Shown one piece after another: positions 1 to 7,556 of a DNA stretch of 64,000 nt. Under the pieces are notes generated by a model that made no database searches, was not told where the DNA came from, and was given only the letters and a program-made list of their open reading frames with translations. Origin of the DNA: Blastococcus sp. (GTDB taxonomy: Bacteria > Actinomycetota > Actinomycetes > Mycobacteriales > Geodermatophilaceae); NCBI GenBank assembly GCA_025465355.1, contig JAODNN010000106.1, positions 1 to 64,000 of the forward strand. Direction: 5' to 3'. The position numbers and the translations under genes are program-made. Numbering within the stretch: the stretch's first letter is position 1; each line of letters starts with the position of its first letter.

Positions 1-244
1 CGATCCAGACGGAGAACGACGGGGTGAAAGAGAAGTCGTGGACAGGCGGGCTGTCGGTGCACAGGAACTCCTGGCCGGCCAGGGAGAACCTGGCGAACTG
101 CACGGTTCCCTCCGCGCCCGGTCCCTCCGGCCCGAACCGGGTGATGTCCACGATGCGCGCATCGTCGAACAGCGACGTGTAGAAGGTCATTGCCTTCTCG
201 GCGTCACCCGTGAACATCAGGAAGGGCGCGATCTGCTTCGGCAT
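1..244 (-). CDS. VOC-family (PhnB / 3-demethylubiquinone methyltransferase-like) protein, C-terminus cut by window edge
   Basis: Reading leftward from an ATG at 244 gives 81 residues with no stop before the edge. The protein opens MPKQIAPFLMFTGDAEKAM, followed by a FYTSLF motif. This is the first beta-alpha-beta unit of the vicinal-oxygen-chelate fold as found in PhnB-like proteins, which are often misnamed 3-demethylubiquinone-9 3-methyltransferase. PhnB-like proteins are usually about 130-160 aa, so about half is visible. No clear Shine-Dalgarno sequence precedes the ATG. The substrate is unknown. The family call is fairly secure; any specific enzymatic role would be a guess. Confidence 0.75.
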   Translation of the reverse strand, partial: MPKQIAPFLMFTGDAEKAMTFYTSLFDDARIVDITRFGPEGPGAEGTVQFARFSLAGQEFLCTDSPPVHDFSFTPSFSVWI

Positions 245-324
245 GCCGGGCAGGCTAGCGGGGATCGCCGACAGGGATCGCCACGCGGACAGGCGGTCTG
301 GCAGGTCAGGCCGGACCCGGGAGT

Positions 325-1353
325 TCAGCCGAAGATGCGGCGTGCGCCCCGGTAGCCGGACTGGTCGACGCTGGTGACGGCGACGGGCTGACCGAACGTG
401 CGGGCGTGCACCATCATCCCGTTGCCGATGTAGAGGCCGACGTGGCTGACCGGTGAGTAGAAGTACACGAGGTCGCCGGGCTGGAGCTGGCTGCGGCTCA
501 CCTCGTGACCCAGCTGGGACTGCCCGCGGCTCGAGTGCACCAGCGCGACGCCCGCCATGCCCCAGGCATAGGAGGTGAGCCCGGAACAGTCGAACCCGTT
601 CGGGCCGCTGGAGCCCCAGACATAGGGCTTGCCGACCTGCGCGAGGGCGGCCTTCACCGCCACGGCGGCCGCGCTGCCAGGGGCGAGCGGCAGCGAGTCG
701 GCGGAGGGGACGGCGAGCCGGGGGCCGGAAAGGGCCGTGGTCACCGCGGCCTGCTCCGTCGCCGTCAGCCGGGCGAAGTCTGCCTTGTACGCGTCGATCT
801 TCTTCTGCACCGCCGCCTGCTGAGCCTTCAGCTCGGCGAGGCCGGCCTTCGCCTTCGAGGCCAGCTGATCGGCCGCCGCCTGTGCCCGGCGCGCGGTCTC
901 CTGGGCGATGGCCACCTGGGCGATGACGGACTCGGTGTGCGTGGCGATCATGTCGAGCGTGGTCATCTGCTGCACGAGCTCGGTGGCCGAGGCGCTGGTG
1001 AGGAAGGCGGCCATGCGGGACTGCGTCTTGGCGGCGTAACCGCTCTGCGCGATGGCCCGCATCTGCGGTTCGTATCTGGCGAGGGCGGCCTTGGCGATCG
1101 CAGCCTTCTGGGCGGCTGCGGCGGCTGCGCGCGCCTGGGCGGCCACGGTCAGCTCGGCCTGGTGCACCTGCTCGTCGACGACTGTCAGCTGCTGAGCCGC
1201 GGCCTCGACCAGCTTCCCGGCCTGGGCGGACGTCCGGGGAGCTGCGGTTGCCGCGGACGGCGAGAGGACACCGGCGGTCACGGCGATCAGCGCCGCGCCG
1301 ACGGCGAGGAGGACACGCGCAGGGCGCCGGGTGGTCGTGCGCTCGTGCTGCAC
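325..1353 (-). CDS. NlpC/P60-family peptidoglycan endopeptidase (RipA-like), secreted
   Basis: This 342-aa protein starts at GTG 1353, preceded by a good Shine-Dalgarno (GGAGG, 6 nt upstream). Residues 1-38 form a signal peptide: Arg-rich n-region, hydrophobic core from about 14, and Ala-rich cleavage near ATAA-PR. Residues about 40-210 are Ala/Gln/Lys-rich and predicted coiled coil, as in actinobacterial cell-wall hydrolases. The C-terminal 115 residues are the NlpC/P60 domain, with nucleophile Cys256 in FDCSGL, His304 in SHVGLYIG and a third polar residue His316. The family cleaves the D-Glu to meso-DAP bond in peptidoglycan stem peptides during cell separation. The coiled coil probably autoinhibits the enzyme or mediates partner binding (inference). 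It is monocistronic, with a strong stem-loop upstream at 1571-1599. Confidence 0.92.
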   Translation of the reverse strand: MQHERTTTRRPARVLLAVGAALIAVTAGVLSPSAATAAPRTSAQAGKLVEAAAQQLTVVDEQVHQAELTVAAQARAAAAAAQKAAIAKAALARYEPQMRAIAQSGYAAKTQSRMAAFLTSASATELVQQMTTLDMIATHTESVIAQVAIAQETARRAQAAADQLASKAKAGLAELKAQQAAVQKKIDAYKADFARLTATEQAAVTTALSGPRLAVPSADSLPLAPGSAAAVAVKAALAQVGKPYVWGSSGPNGFDCSGLTSYAWGMAGVALVHSSRGQSQLGHEVSRSQLQPGDLVYFYSPVSHVGLYIGNGMMVHARTFGQPVAVTSVDQSGYRGARRIFG

Positions 1354-1570
1354 CGCTGGCCTCCGTCTGCATGCGCCGAGCCCGCCTGATCGGGGGCTCC
1401 TTCCGAAGCGCGTCGAGACGGACGGTAGGGAACTGATATCGACAAGTAGTGGACGGCGCGCTGGTCGGACGGTGCAGTGACGTCTCGCCAGTCACAGCTG
1501 CCTCACCCGGTCACACGCGTCACGCGCCGCGGCGGGAGCAGGGACATGATGGGCGGTTCGACACCACGAA

Positions 1571-1599
1571 GCCCCGCGAGAACGTCGTTCTCGCGGGGC
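1571..1599. terminator. 13-bp perfect stem-loop, probable terminator of the upstream Cys-rich gene
   Basis: The arms GCCCCGCGAGAAC (1571-1583) and its exact complement (1587-1599) flank a 3-nt loop GTC. The stem lies 57 bp past the stop of the minus-strand gene at 1656-1958 and before the endopeptidase gene on the same strand. No U-tract follows, which is common for actinobacterial terminators. The rest of 1354-1655 shows no gene; it must also hold the endopeptidase promoter, which I cannot place with confidence. Confidence 0.6.
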
Positions 1600-1655
1600 G
1601 TACGCGTGGTCCACACGCAGGGGGCAGCTCCGCCGGGCGCCGGCGGAGGCGCGGG

Positions 1656-1958
1656 TCAGCCGGCGAGGGGCTCCTGGGCATCCAGGCTCTCGACGGCCGA
1701 GAGGTCGCGAAGGATCGCGGCGAGTTCGTCAGCCGTCCACGGCTCACAGCAGTCGCAGCCGTCCTCGTCGAAGCTGGCGAGGCCGAGACGTCCGCCGGCC
1801 TGGTCCTCCTCGATGGCGAGGTGGCCGGCCGAGGGGTGGCGGTGGCATGCGCAGCCGGCGGCGCACAGCCCGAGGCCCCACCCGGAGATGACGACGGTGT
1901 GGCCGTCGTCCCGGATCTTGCCCACCTGGAAGACAGACGGCTTCCGGTTCCTGTTCAC
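1656..1958 (-). CDS. Small Cys-rich protein of unknown function
   Basis: A 100-aa protein starts at GTG 1958, with an AGGGGGG purine run about 7 nt upstream. I do not recognise the family. It begins with a basic NRNRKPSVFQVGK stretch, then VVISGWGLGLCAAGCACHRH, which carries three Cys and two His in a tight cluster. A second cluster, CDCC, lies around residue 71 in an acidic context, followed by a Glu/Asp-rich helix to the end. The paired Cys/His clusters suggest metal binding or disulfides; this is inference. No signal peptide or membrane segment is seen. It sits 315 bp downstream of the tldD-tldE pair on the same strand and ends before a strong stem-loop, so it is probably its own transcription unit. 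Confidence 0.65.
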   Translation of the reverse strand: MNRNRKPSVFQVGKIRDDGHTVVISGWGLGLCAAGCACHRHPSAGHLAIEEDQAGGRLGLASFDEDGCDCCEPWTADELAAILRDLSAVESLDAQEPLAG

Positions 1959-2272
1959 GGGAGTTCCCCCCTCGACAGCCCCACCTGAGTAGGGCCCGGC
2001 GTGCGTTGTGCGAAAAAACTGGGCAGCAGAGATGTCGGCAGATGAGGGTCCGCGGTAAAGCCCTGACTCACTCGCTCTTTCAACACTGAATGTAGTGGGA
2101 CAAGCACGCCACGTCGCCGTCAGTTGTCGCCAGCAGTACGCCTGGCCCGTTGGCGGAAGTGGGCGCCGGGCGGCTGACGCCCGGCGCGGCACGGCCAGCC
2201 GCCGGGCCCACGCCGGGTCTCCGCCGGATCTGCGCGAGGTCTGCGCGAGGTCTGCGCCGCCCCTCCGTCGGC
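1959..2272. other. Gene-free interval upstream of the Cys-rich gene
   Basis: This 314-bp gap follows the tldE stop and precedes the minus-strand GTG at 1958. On the minus strand, TTGAAA (2077-2082), a 17-bp spacer and CTTTAC form a weak candidate promoter; the -10 match is poor. The left end (1959-1975) supplies the ribosome binding site for the Cys-rich gene. An 11-bp tandem repeat lies at 2229-2257. I see nothing else. Confidence 0.35.
2229..2257. repeat. 11-bp tandem repeat, 2.6 copies
   Basis: TCTGCGCGAGG occurs at 2229-2239 and 2240-2250, followed by a partial third copy to 2257. It is in non-coding DNA directly after the tldE stop codon. It is probably replication slippage; there is no evidence of function. 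Confidence 0.7.
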
Positions 2273-3661
2273 TCAGCTCGCCGGGCTGACGCTGCTCATG
2301 TTGAAGTCGGGCACCCGCAGCATCGGCATCGCGGCCCGCGTGAACCAGTCGTTCCACTCGCGGGGCAGCGTCCGCTCGGTGCGGCTCGCCTGCACCGTTC
2401 GCGCCAGCAGATCCACCGGCGATTCGTTGAACCGGAAGTTGTTCACCGCGCCGGTGACCTCGCCGTTCTCCACCAGGAACACGCCGTCCCGGGTCAGCCC
2501 GGTGAGCAGCAGCGTCTGGGGATCGACCTCGCGGATGTACCAGAGCGTCGTCAGGAGCAGCCCCCGCTCGGTGGCGGCGACCATCTCCTCCCCTGACGTG
2601 GTCACGGTCCGGTCCTCGAGGATCAGGTTGTCGACGGCCGCCGTGGCCGGGGCGGTCGTCTTCAACGCCCACGCCCGCGGGCGGATCAGGTTGGCCAGGA
2701 CGCCGTCCTCGATCCAGTTCACCGCCGGCGTGGCCATCCCGTTGTCGAAGACCGACGCCGCCTCGGAGGAGGCCTGCACGATCTGGAACGGAGCGGCCTC
2801 CAGCCCCGAGGCGAACGGATCACTCCTCAGGGTGAGGGGAAGAGCCGCCAGCCGCTCGCCGATGCGGTTGCCGCCGCCGGGCTTGGCGAAGACACTGCGG
2901 CCCTCGTCGGCCTCCCGGGCCAGCATCGTCCAGTAGAGATTGATCATCAGGTCACTCGCGGCCGACGGCGGCAGCAGCGTCTCGTAGCGACCCGCGGGCA
3001 GCTCGATCTTCCGCTGCGACCAGGCCATCTTGCGCGCGACGTCGGCCGCGAGGTCGGCCACGGACACGTCGCGGAAGTCGCGGGTTCCGAGGCCGGACCA
3101 CACCGAGCGACCGAAGTCGGCGCTCTTGCCGTTGAGCTCCACGCGCCCGGTCGGCTGGTCGTGCCGGAGCCGGAGGCCGGTCGAGGTGCCCATGTACGTC
3201 GTGCTCATGCAGTGCTCGGCGAAGCCGAAGAGCAGGTCCCCGCGATCGCGCGCCTCGCCGAAGGCCTGGCCGAGGCCCGGGGCGAAGTCGCCGAAGACCT
3301 CGATGGAGGTCTCCGCCGGCTCGGTGTCCCAGTCGCCGGAGCCGGGCGGCTTCTCGCCGACCAGCGGCACCGCGTCCTCGGCCGGCCCCGCGTCGCGCGC
3401 GGCCTGCTCGCTGGCGGTCACGAGTGCGGCGATGTCCGGCGTCCCCGTCCTGGTCACCGTGCCGGCCGCCATCCCGGCGCCACCGTCCACGACCGAGATG
3501 ACCACGACCTGGCGGGAACGCATCGCCCCGTTGGTGGTCAGGCTGTTGTTCGCCCAGCGCAGGTTGGCCTCGGAACTCTCGACCACGTAGGTGATCTGAC
3601 CGTCGACGGTCGACGCCGCCAGCGCCCGCTCGACGATCTCCTGTGCGGAGAGCTGTGTCAT
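2273..3661 (-). CDS. tldE: TldE/PmbA-family protein, partner of TldD
   Basis: This 462-aa protein starts at ATG 3661, overlapping the tldD stop by 4 bp (ATGA), so the two are translationally coupled. It has the U62/TldD-PmbA fold across its length: an N-terminal domain with the VVVISVVDGGAG strand, a middle domain, and a C-terminal core with VNWIEDGVL and TGLTRDGVF. It lacks the HExxxH zinc motif, which assigns it as the non-catalytic TldE/PmbA subunit. In Escherichia coli TldD and TldE form a heterodimeric metalloprotease that degrades unfolded peptides and trims certain RiPP precursors such as microcin B17. The natural substrate here is unknown. Confidence 0.88.
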   Translation of the reverse strand: MTQLSAQEIVERALAASTVDGQITYVVESSEANLRWANNSLTTNGAMRSRQVVVISVVDGGAGMAAGTVTRTGTPDIAALVTASEQAARDAGPAEDAVPLVGEKPPGSGDWDTEPAETSIEVFGDFAPGLGQAFGEARDRGDLLFGFAEHCMSTTYMGTSTGLRLRHDQPTGRVELNGKSADFGRSVWSGLGTRDFRDVSVADLAADVARKMAWSQRKIELPAGRYETLLPPSAASDLMINLYWTMLAREADEGRSVFAKPGGGNRIGERLAALPLTLRSDPFASGLEAAPFQIVQASSEAASVFDNGMATPAVNWIEDGVLANLIRPRAWALKTTAPATAAVDNLILEDRTVTTSGEEMVAATERGLLLTTLWYIREVDPQTLLLTGLTRDGVFLVENGEVTGAVNNFRFNESPVDLLARTVQASRTERTLPREWNDWFTRAAMPMLRVPDFNMSSVSPAS

Positions 3662-5172
3662 CGACCTGCCTCCTGCACCGTGTTGAGGATGTTGATGTTC
3701 TCGAACAGCGCCGACGGGGACCCGTGGCTCACCGGGGCGGTCTGGCCGGGCTGGGCCTTGCCGCAGTTGAAAGCGCCCCCGAGCACGTAGGTCTGCGGGC
3801 CACCCACCACGGACATCGCGCCCCAGAAGTCCGTCGTCGTCGCCTGGTAGGCGACGTCACGCAGCTGACCGGCCAGCCTCCCACCCTCGACCTTGTAGAA
3901 CCGCTGGCCGGTGAACTGGAAGTTGTACCGCTGCATGTCGATCGACCAGCTCTTGTCGCCGACGACGTAGATGCCGCGCTCGACGCCGGCGATCATCTCC
4001 TCGGTCGACGGGCCGGCCGGATCCGGCTGCAGCGAGACGTTCGCCATCCGCTGCACCGGGACGTGCCGGGAGGAGTCGGCGAACGCACAGCCGTTGGAGC
4101 GCGGCATCCCGCGCAGCCGGGCCATGTTCCGGTCGACCTGGTAGCCGACCAGGATGCCGTCCTTGACGATGTCCCACTGCTGGCCGGCCACACCCTCGTC
4201 GTCCCAGCCGATGGTGGACAGGCCGTGGACGGCGGTGCGGTCACCGGTCACGTTCATCAGCGGCGAGCCGTACTTCAGGGTGCCGAGCTTGTCGACGGTG
4301 GCGAACGAGGTGCCGGCATATGCGGCCTCGTAGCCGAGCGCGCGGTCGAGCTCGGTGGCGTGGCCGATCGACTCGTGGATGGTGAGGAACAGGTTCGACG
4401 GATCGATGATCACGTCGTACCGGCCGGCCTGGACCGACGGCGCCTTGGTCTTCTCCCGCAGCAGCTCGGGGATCTCGGCGAGCTCACCGCGCCAGTCCCA
4501 CCCGGTGCCGGTGAGGTACTCCCAGCCCCGGCCGACCGGCGGCGCGAGCGTGCGCATGCTCTCGAACTGGCCGGTCGCGCGGTCGACGGTGAGGGCGGTG
4601 AACTCGGGGTGGATGCGGACCCGCTGCTGCCGCGTGCGGGTGCCGGCGGTGTCGGCGTAGTACTTCTGCTCCTTGACCAGCATGCAGGTGGCCTGGACGT
4701 GCTCGACGCCGTCGGCGGACAGGAGCTGCTCGGAGAGGTCGGTGAGCAGCGCGGCCTTCTCCGCGTCCGGCACGGCGAACGGGTCGACGTCGTACTCCGA
4801 GACGTAGGTGGCGTCGCGGTAGACCGGTTCGGGCGCGAGCTCCACGCGGTCGCTGTTCACGGCGGCCGAGACCTTCGCGACGGTGACGGCCTCCTCGGCC
4901 AGCCGGACCGCCTCCGCGGCGGTGAGGACGACGCCCGCGGCGAATCCCCAGGTCCCCTCGTGCACCACCCGCACGGCGAGGCCCAGGTCCTCTGCGTCGG
5001 TGAACGACTCGGGCCGGGCGTCGCGCAGGCTGATGACCTGCGTGCGGATCCGCTCGACCCGGACGTCGGCGTGCTCGCAGCCGAGGTCGACGGCGCGGGT
5101 CAGCGCGGCATCGGTCAGCGCGGACAGCGGGAGCGCGAGAAAGGACTCGTCGACCGAGCGGGCTACGGGCAC
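3658..5172 (-). CDS. tldD: TldD-family zinc metalloprotease, catalytic subunit
   Basis: This 504-aa protein starts at GTG 5172, of normal length for TldD (about 480-510). The zinc-binding HExxxH motif is present as His266-Glu267-Ser-Ile-Gly-His271. Downstream the conserved glycine-rich TldD core (GNMARLRGMPRSNG-like loop and C-terminal YVLGGAFNCGKAQPGQ) is visible. The gene is first of a two-gene operon with tldE. The pair forms a cytoplasmic protease with a narrow channel that accepts unstructured peptides. Neighbours give no direct hint of the substrate; a Cys-rich small protein lies downstream. An alternative role in RiPP maturation is possible but unsupported. Confidence 0.92.
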   Translation of the reverse strand: MPVARSVDESFLALPLSALTDAALTRAVDLGCEHADVRVERIRTQVISLRDARPESFTDAEDLGLAVRVVHEGTWGFAAGVVLTAAEAVRLAEEAVTVAKVSAAVNSDRVELAPEPVYRDATYVSEYDVDPFAVPDAEKAALLTDLSEQLLSADGVEHVQATCMLVKEQKYYADTAGTRTRQQRVRIHPEFTALTVDRATGQFESMRTLAPPVGRGWEYLTGTGWDWRGELAEIPELLREKTKAPSVQAGRYDVIIDPSNLFLTIHESIGHATELDRALGYEAAYAGTSFATVDKLGTLKYGSPLMNVTGDRTAVHGLSTIGWDDEGVAGQQWDIVKDGILVGYQVDRNMARLRGMPRSNGCAFADSSRHVPVQRMANVSLQPDPAGPSTEEMIAGVERGIYVVGDKSWSIDMQRYNFQFTGQRFYKVEGGRLAGQLRDVAYQATTTDFWGAMSVVGGPQTYVLGGAFNCGKAQPGQTAPVSHGSPSALFENINILNTVQEAGR

Positions 5173-5347
5173 CGGCCCTGTCTACCAGCCAACTCCGACA
5201 CCGGCCGACCGGATGGTTCGCAGCGCTACGGACTTTCGGTCCGCTTCCCGACCAGGTCGCCGACTCGGGACCACCCGCGCCTCCCGGCGGCCACATCCCG
5301 ATGTGGGCGAAGGGGTGGAGTGACGCCGCCCGGGTATTCGCTCGGGC

Positions 5348-6151
5348 ATGGCTGCGCCCAGCGATGACGTCACGCTGACCTTCGGCGGCAACGCCACCAT
5401 GCTGCTGCGGGTGGGCCCCTTCACGCTGCTCACCGATCCGAACTTCCTGCACCGCGGGCAGCGCGCCTACCTGGGCTACGGGATGTGGACGAAGCGGGTG
5501 ACCGAGCCCGCCCTGCAGCCGACCCAGCTGCCCGCGCTCGACGCGATCGTGCTCTCGCACATGCACGGCGACCACTGGGACCGCATCGCGACGCGTTCGC
5601 TGTCGAAGAAGACCCCGATAGTCACCACGCCCCAGGCTGCGAAACACCTGCTCGGCCGCGGGTTCAGCGAGACCTCGGACCTTCGTCCCTGGCAGACGCA
5701 CGAACTCACCCAGGACACCGACACCCTGCGGATCACCTCCGTGCCCGGGGTCCACGGACCGGGACCGCTCGCCCGGGCGCTGCCCGAGGTCATGGGCAGC
5801 GTTCTCGAGCTGATCCGGGACGGCGAGGTCCGCTGGCGGGGCTACATCAGCGGCGACACCCTCTACCGGCCGTTCCTCAAGCGGGTGCTCGATCGGTGCG
5901 GGCCGCTCGACGTGCTCATCCCCCATCTGGGCGGCACCAAGGTCCTCGGCATCACCGTCACCATGGACGCCCGCCAGGGCGCCGCCCTCGTCGCGCTGCT
6001 GAGGCCGCCGGTCACCGTGCCGGTGCACTACGACGACTACGGCCGGTTCAAGTCGCCGCTGGGCGACTTCGTCTCGGAGGTCGCCCGGCGCGTGCTGCCG
6101 GGCGAGCTCCGCGCCGTCGGGCGCGGCGACACCATCTCGCTGCGGGCGTAG
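5348..6151 (+). CDS. MBL-fold metal-dependent hydrolase (UlaG-like)
   Basis: This 267-aa cytoplasmic protein starts at ATG 5348. The metallo-beta-lactamase signature is complete in its first part: HMHGDHWD gives His71, His73, Asp75 and His76. Further ligands are likely in VPGVHGPG, SGDTLY and PVHYDDYGRF. The N-terminal LTFGGNATMLLRVG strand and the YISGDT motif resemble UlaG/ComEC-type hydrolases acting on phosphodiester or lactone bonds. The exact substrate is not evident. The gene stands alone, divergent from tldD-tldE with about 175 bp between, and convergent with the VOC gene 5 bp downstream. Confidence 0.85.
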   Translation: MAAPSDDVTLTFGGNATMLLRVGPFTLLTDPNFLHRGQRAYLGYGMWTKRVTEPALQPTQLPALDAIVLSHMHGDHWDRIATRSLSKKTPIVTTPQAAKHLLGRGFSETSDLRPWQTHELTQDTDTLRITSVPGVHGPGPLARALPEVMGSVLELIRDGEVRWRGYISGDTLYRPFLKRVLDRCGPLDVLIPHLGGTKVLGITVTMDARQGAALVALLRPPVTVPVHYDDYGRFKSPLGDFVSEVARRVLPGELRAVGRGDTISLRA

Positions 6152-6156
6152 CGAAG

Positions 6157-6549
6157 CTAGAACTGGTCCCCGGTGCGCCAGGGCATCTCCTGGAGCGTCA
6201 GGGTGTTGCCGTCAGGGTCGCTGAACCCGGCGTACCTCACCCCGCCGCCGACGTCCTCGACCGGACCGACCTGCACACCGCGGCCGACCAACTCCGCGCG
6301 GGCCTTCTCGATGTCGGCCACCACCAGGTGCAGAGCCCTGATCGTTCCTGGCGCCGCCTCGTAGGCGCCCAGGCCGGTCCCCATCCCGATGGAGCACGCC
6401 GAGCCCGGCGGCGTCAGCTGCACCACTCGCACGCCGTCGGCAGGGCGCACGTCGACGTCCTCGATGAAACCGAGCTGCTCGGTGTAGAAGGACTTGGCAC
6501 GGTCGACATCGCTGACCGGGATCGGCACCAGCTCGAGCTTCATGTCCAT
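6157..6549 (-). CDS. VOC-family protein (glyoxalase/bleomycin-resistance fold)
   Basis: This 130-aa protein has the two beta-alpha-beta-beta-beta repeats of the vicinal-oxygen-chelate fold. The first starts LELVPIPVSDVDRAKSFY and the second ALHLVVADIEKARAELV, ending in GFSDPDGNTLTLQEMPW with the usual Glu ligand position. Members bind a metal and act on small electrophiles or simply bind ligands. The gene shares its strand with the SRPBCC and ArsR genes upstream (45 bp gap to SRPBCC), so it is probably the third gene of that small operon. Such ArsR-SRPBCC-VOC sets are common in actinobacteria, but their substrate is generally unknown. Confidence 0.85.
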   Translation of the reverse strand: MDMKLELVPIPVSDVDRAKSFYTEQLGFIEDVDVRPADGVRVVQLTPPGSACSIGMGTGLGAYEAAPGTIRALHLVVADIEKARAELVGRGVQVGPVEDVGGGVRYAGFSDPDGNTLTLQEMPWRTGDQF

Positions 6550-6594
6550 CTGTTCCTCTTTTCTCGGGGGAATGTCGTGTCGAGGGATGCCGCC

Positions 6595-7074
6595 TCAGCG
6601 GGCGAGAACCTCGTCGAGACGGTCGTAGCCCTCACGGACTCCGGTCTCCATGCCGCTGGCCACGAAGGCGTCGCGGTCGGCGAAGGAGTCGACCAGTGAG
6701 GTCGCGGTCAGCCGGGTGCGGCCGTTGCCGAGGTCCTCGAGCAGCAGCCTCTCCAGGGCGACGCCGTCCGGCATCCCCTCGAAGGTGAACGTCTGCACGA
6801 TCAGCTCGTCGGGCCGCACCTCGTGGAAGCTGCCGTGGAAGCCGTAGTCCTCGCCGTCCCTGGAGTGGATGTAGCGGTAGGAGCCGCCGGTACGGCAGTC
6901 GTAGTGGTCGATCCGCATCGTGAGATCCCGCGGCCCGAGCCACTGGACGACGAGATCGGGATCGGTGTGGGCGCGGAAGACCTTCTCGGGCGGCGCGTCG
7001 AACTCGCGCACGATGCGCACCAGCGGGACGTCGGGGTCGGAGACGATCTGGGTCTCGTGCGTGGTGCTGGTCAT
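6595..7074 (-). CDS. SRPBCC / AHSA1 (START-like) domain protein
   Basis: The protein is 159 aa from ATG 7074, chosen because this ATG overlaps the ArsR stop (ATGA, 7071-7074). An upstream in-frame extension would lie wholly inside the ArsR gene. The sequence LVRIVREFDAPPEKVFRAHTD, the loop WLGPRDLTMRIDHYD and the GSFHEV strand are typical of AHSA1-type proteins, which form a helix-grip cavity for hydrophobic ligands. Pairing with an ArsR regulator is a recurrent arrangement. The function is unknown; a ligand-binding or stress role is inferred. Confidence 0.85.
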   Translation of the reverse strand: MTSTTHETQIVSDPDVPLVRIVREFDAPPEKVFRAHTDPDLVVQWLGPRDLTMRIDHYDCRTGGSYRYIHSRDGEDYGFHGSFHEVRPDELIVQTFTFEGMPDGVALERLLLEDLGNGRTRLTATSLVDSFADRDAFVASGMETGVREGYDRLDEVLAR

Positions 7075-7436
7075 GACGGTGTTCCTTCCTGACGGGTGGG
7101 CCTCGGCGCGGCGTCGTCCGGCATGGACCGGAGGACGTCGTCCAGGCGGCGGTAGCGCTCCTCGGCCTGCTGCCGGTAGCGCTCGATCCACCTGGTCATG
7201 AGGTCGAAGACGTTCGCTTCGAGGTGCACCGGCCGGCGCTGGGCCTCCCGGCTCCGGCTCACCAGGCCGGCGTCCTCCAGCACTTTGAGGTGCTTGGAGA
7301 CGGCCTGGACGGTCACGTCATAGGGCGCGGCGAGCTCGTTCACCGTGGCGTCGGCGACCGTGAGCCGCGCGACGATGTCCCGCCGGGTGGGATCGGCCAG
7401 CGCCGAGAACACCCGGGAGAGCGGATCCGCCGCCAC
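7071..7436 (-). CDS. ArsR/SmtB-family winged-helix repressor
   Basis: This 121-aa protein starts at GTG 7436, with a strong GAGGAGG Shine-Dalgarno 7 nt upstream. Residues 1-90 form the winged helix: FSALADPTRRDIVARL, then the recognition helix in VTVQAVSKHLKVLEDAGLV. No Cys metal site is present, so it probably does not sense metals like classical ArsR. It belongs to the branch that accompanies AHSA1-domain genes. It is the first gene of the operon. Two identical palindromes overlap its promoter (7455-7470 and 7501-7516), strongly suggesting autorepression. The inducer is unknown. Confidence 0.9.
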   Translation of the reverse strand: MAADPLSRVFSALADPTRRDIVARLTVADATVNELAAPYDVTVQAVSKHLKVLEDAGLVSRSREAQRRPVHLEANVFDLMTRWIERYRQQAEERYRRLDDVLRSMPDDAAPRPTRQEGTPS

Positions 7437-7454
7437 TGTGCGTCCTCCTCATAC

Positions 7455-7516
7455 TCAACCTTTCGGTTGAAGAGGACCGTAGAGCCCCGCGTCGAGTTGG
7501 TCAACCGTCCGGTTGA
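7455..7516 (-). promoter_or_regulatory. sigma70-type promoter with two flanking ArsR operators
   Basis: Two identical inverted repeats, TCAACC-N4-GGTTGA, lie at 7455-7470 and 7501-7516, 46 bp apart. On the minus strand, TTGACC (7504-7499) is a -35 embedded in the distal palindrome. A 17-bp spacer leads to TACGGT (7481-7476) as -10, placing the transcription start at about 7469, inside the proximal palindrome. The first codon is at 7436. This layout fits repression by the ArsR product, either by blocking sigma or by looping over 46 bp. The sites are seen directly; the binding protein is inferred. Confidence 0.8.
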
Positions 7517-7556
7517 AGAAGACGCCCACCCGCCGAGGTCCCGCGATCTCGCCCCG

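Noticed and set aside
1571-1599. LexA box (GAAC...GTTC) in the stem-loop
   Set aside because: The spacing between half-sites is three bases rather than four and the match is part of a longer hairpin typical of a terminator.
1354-1655. c-di-AMP (ydaO-type) riboswitch before the NlpC/P60 gene
   Set aside because: Such riboswitches often precede cell-wall hydrolases in actinobacteria, but the conserved core sequences are not present here.
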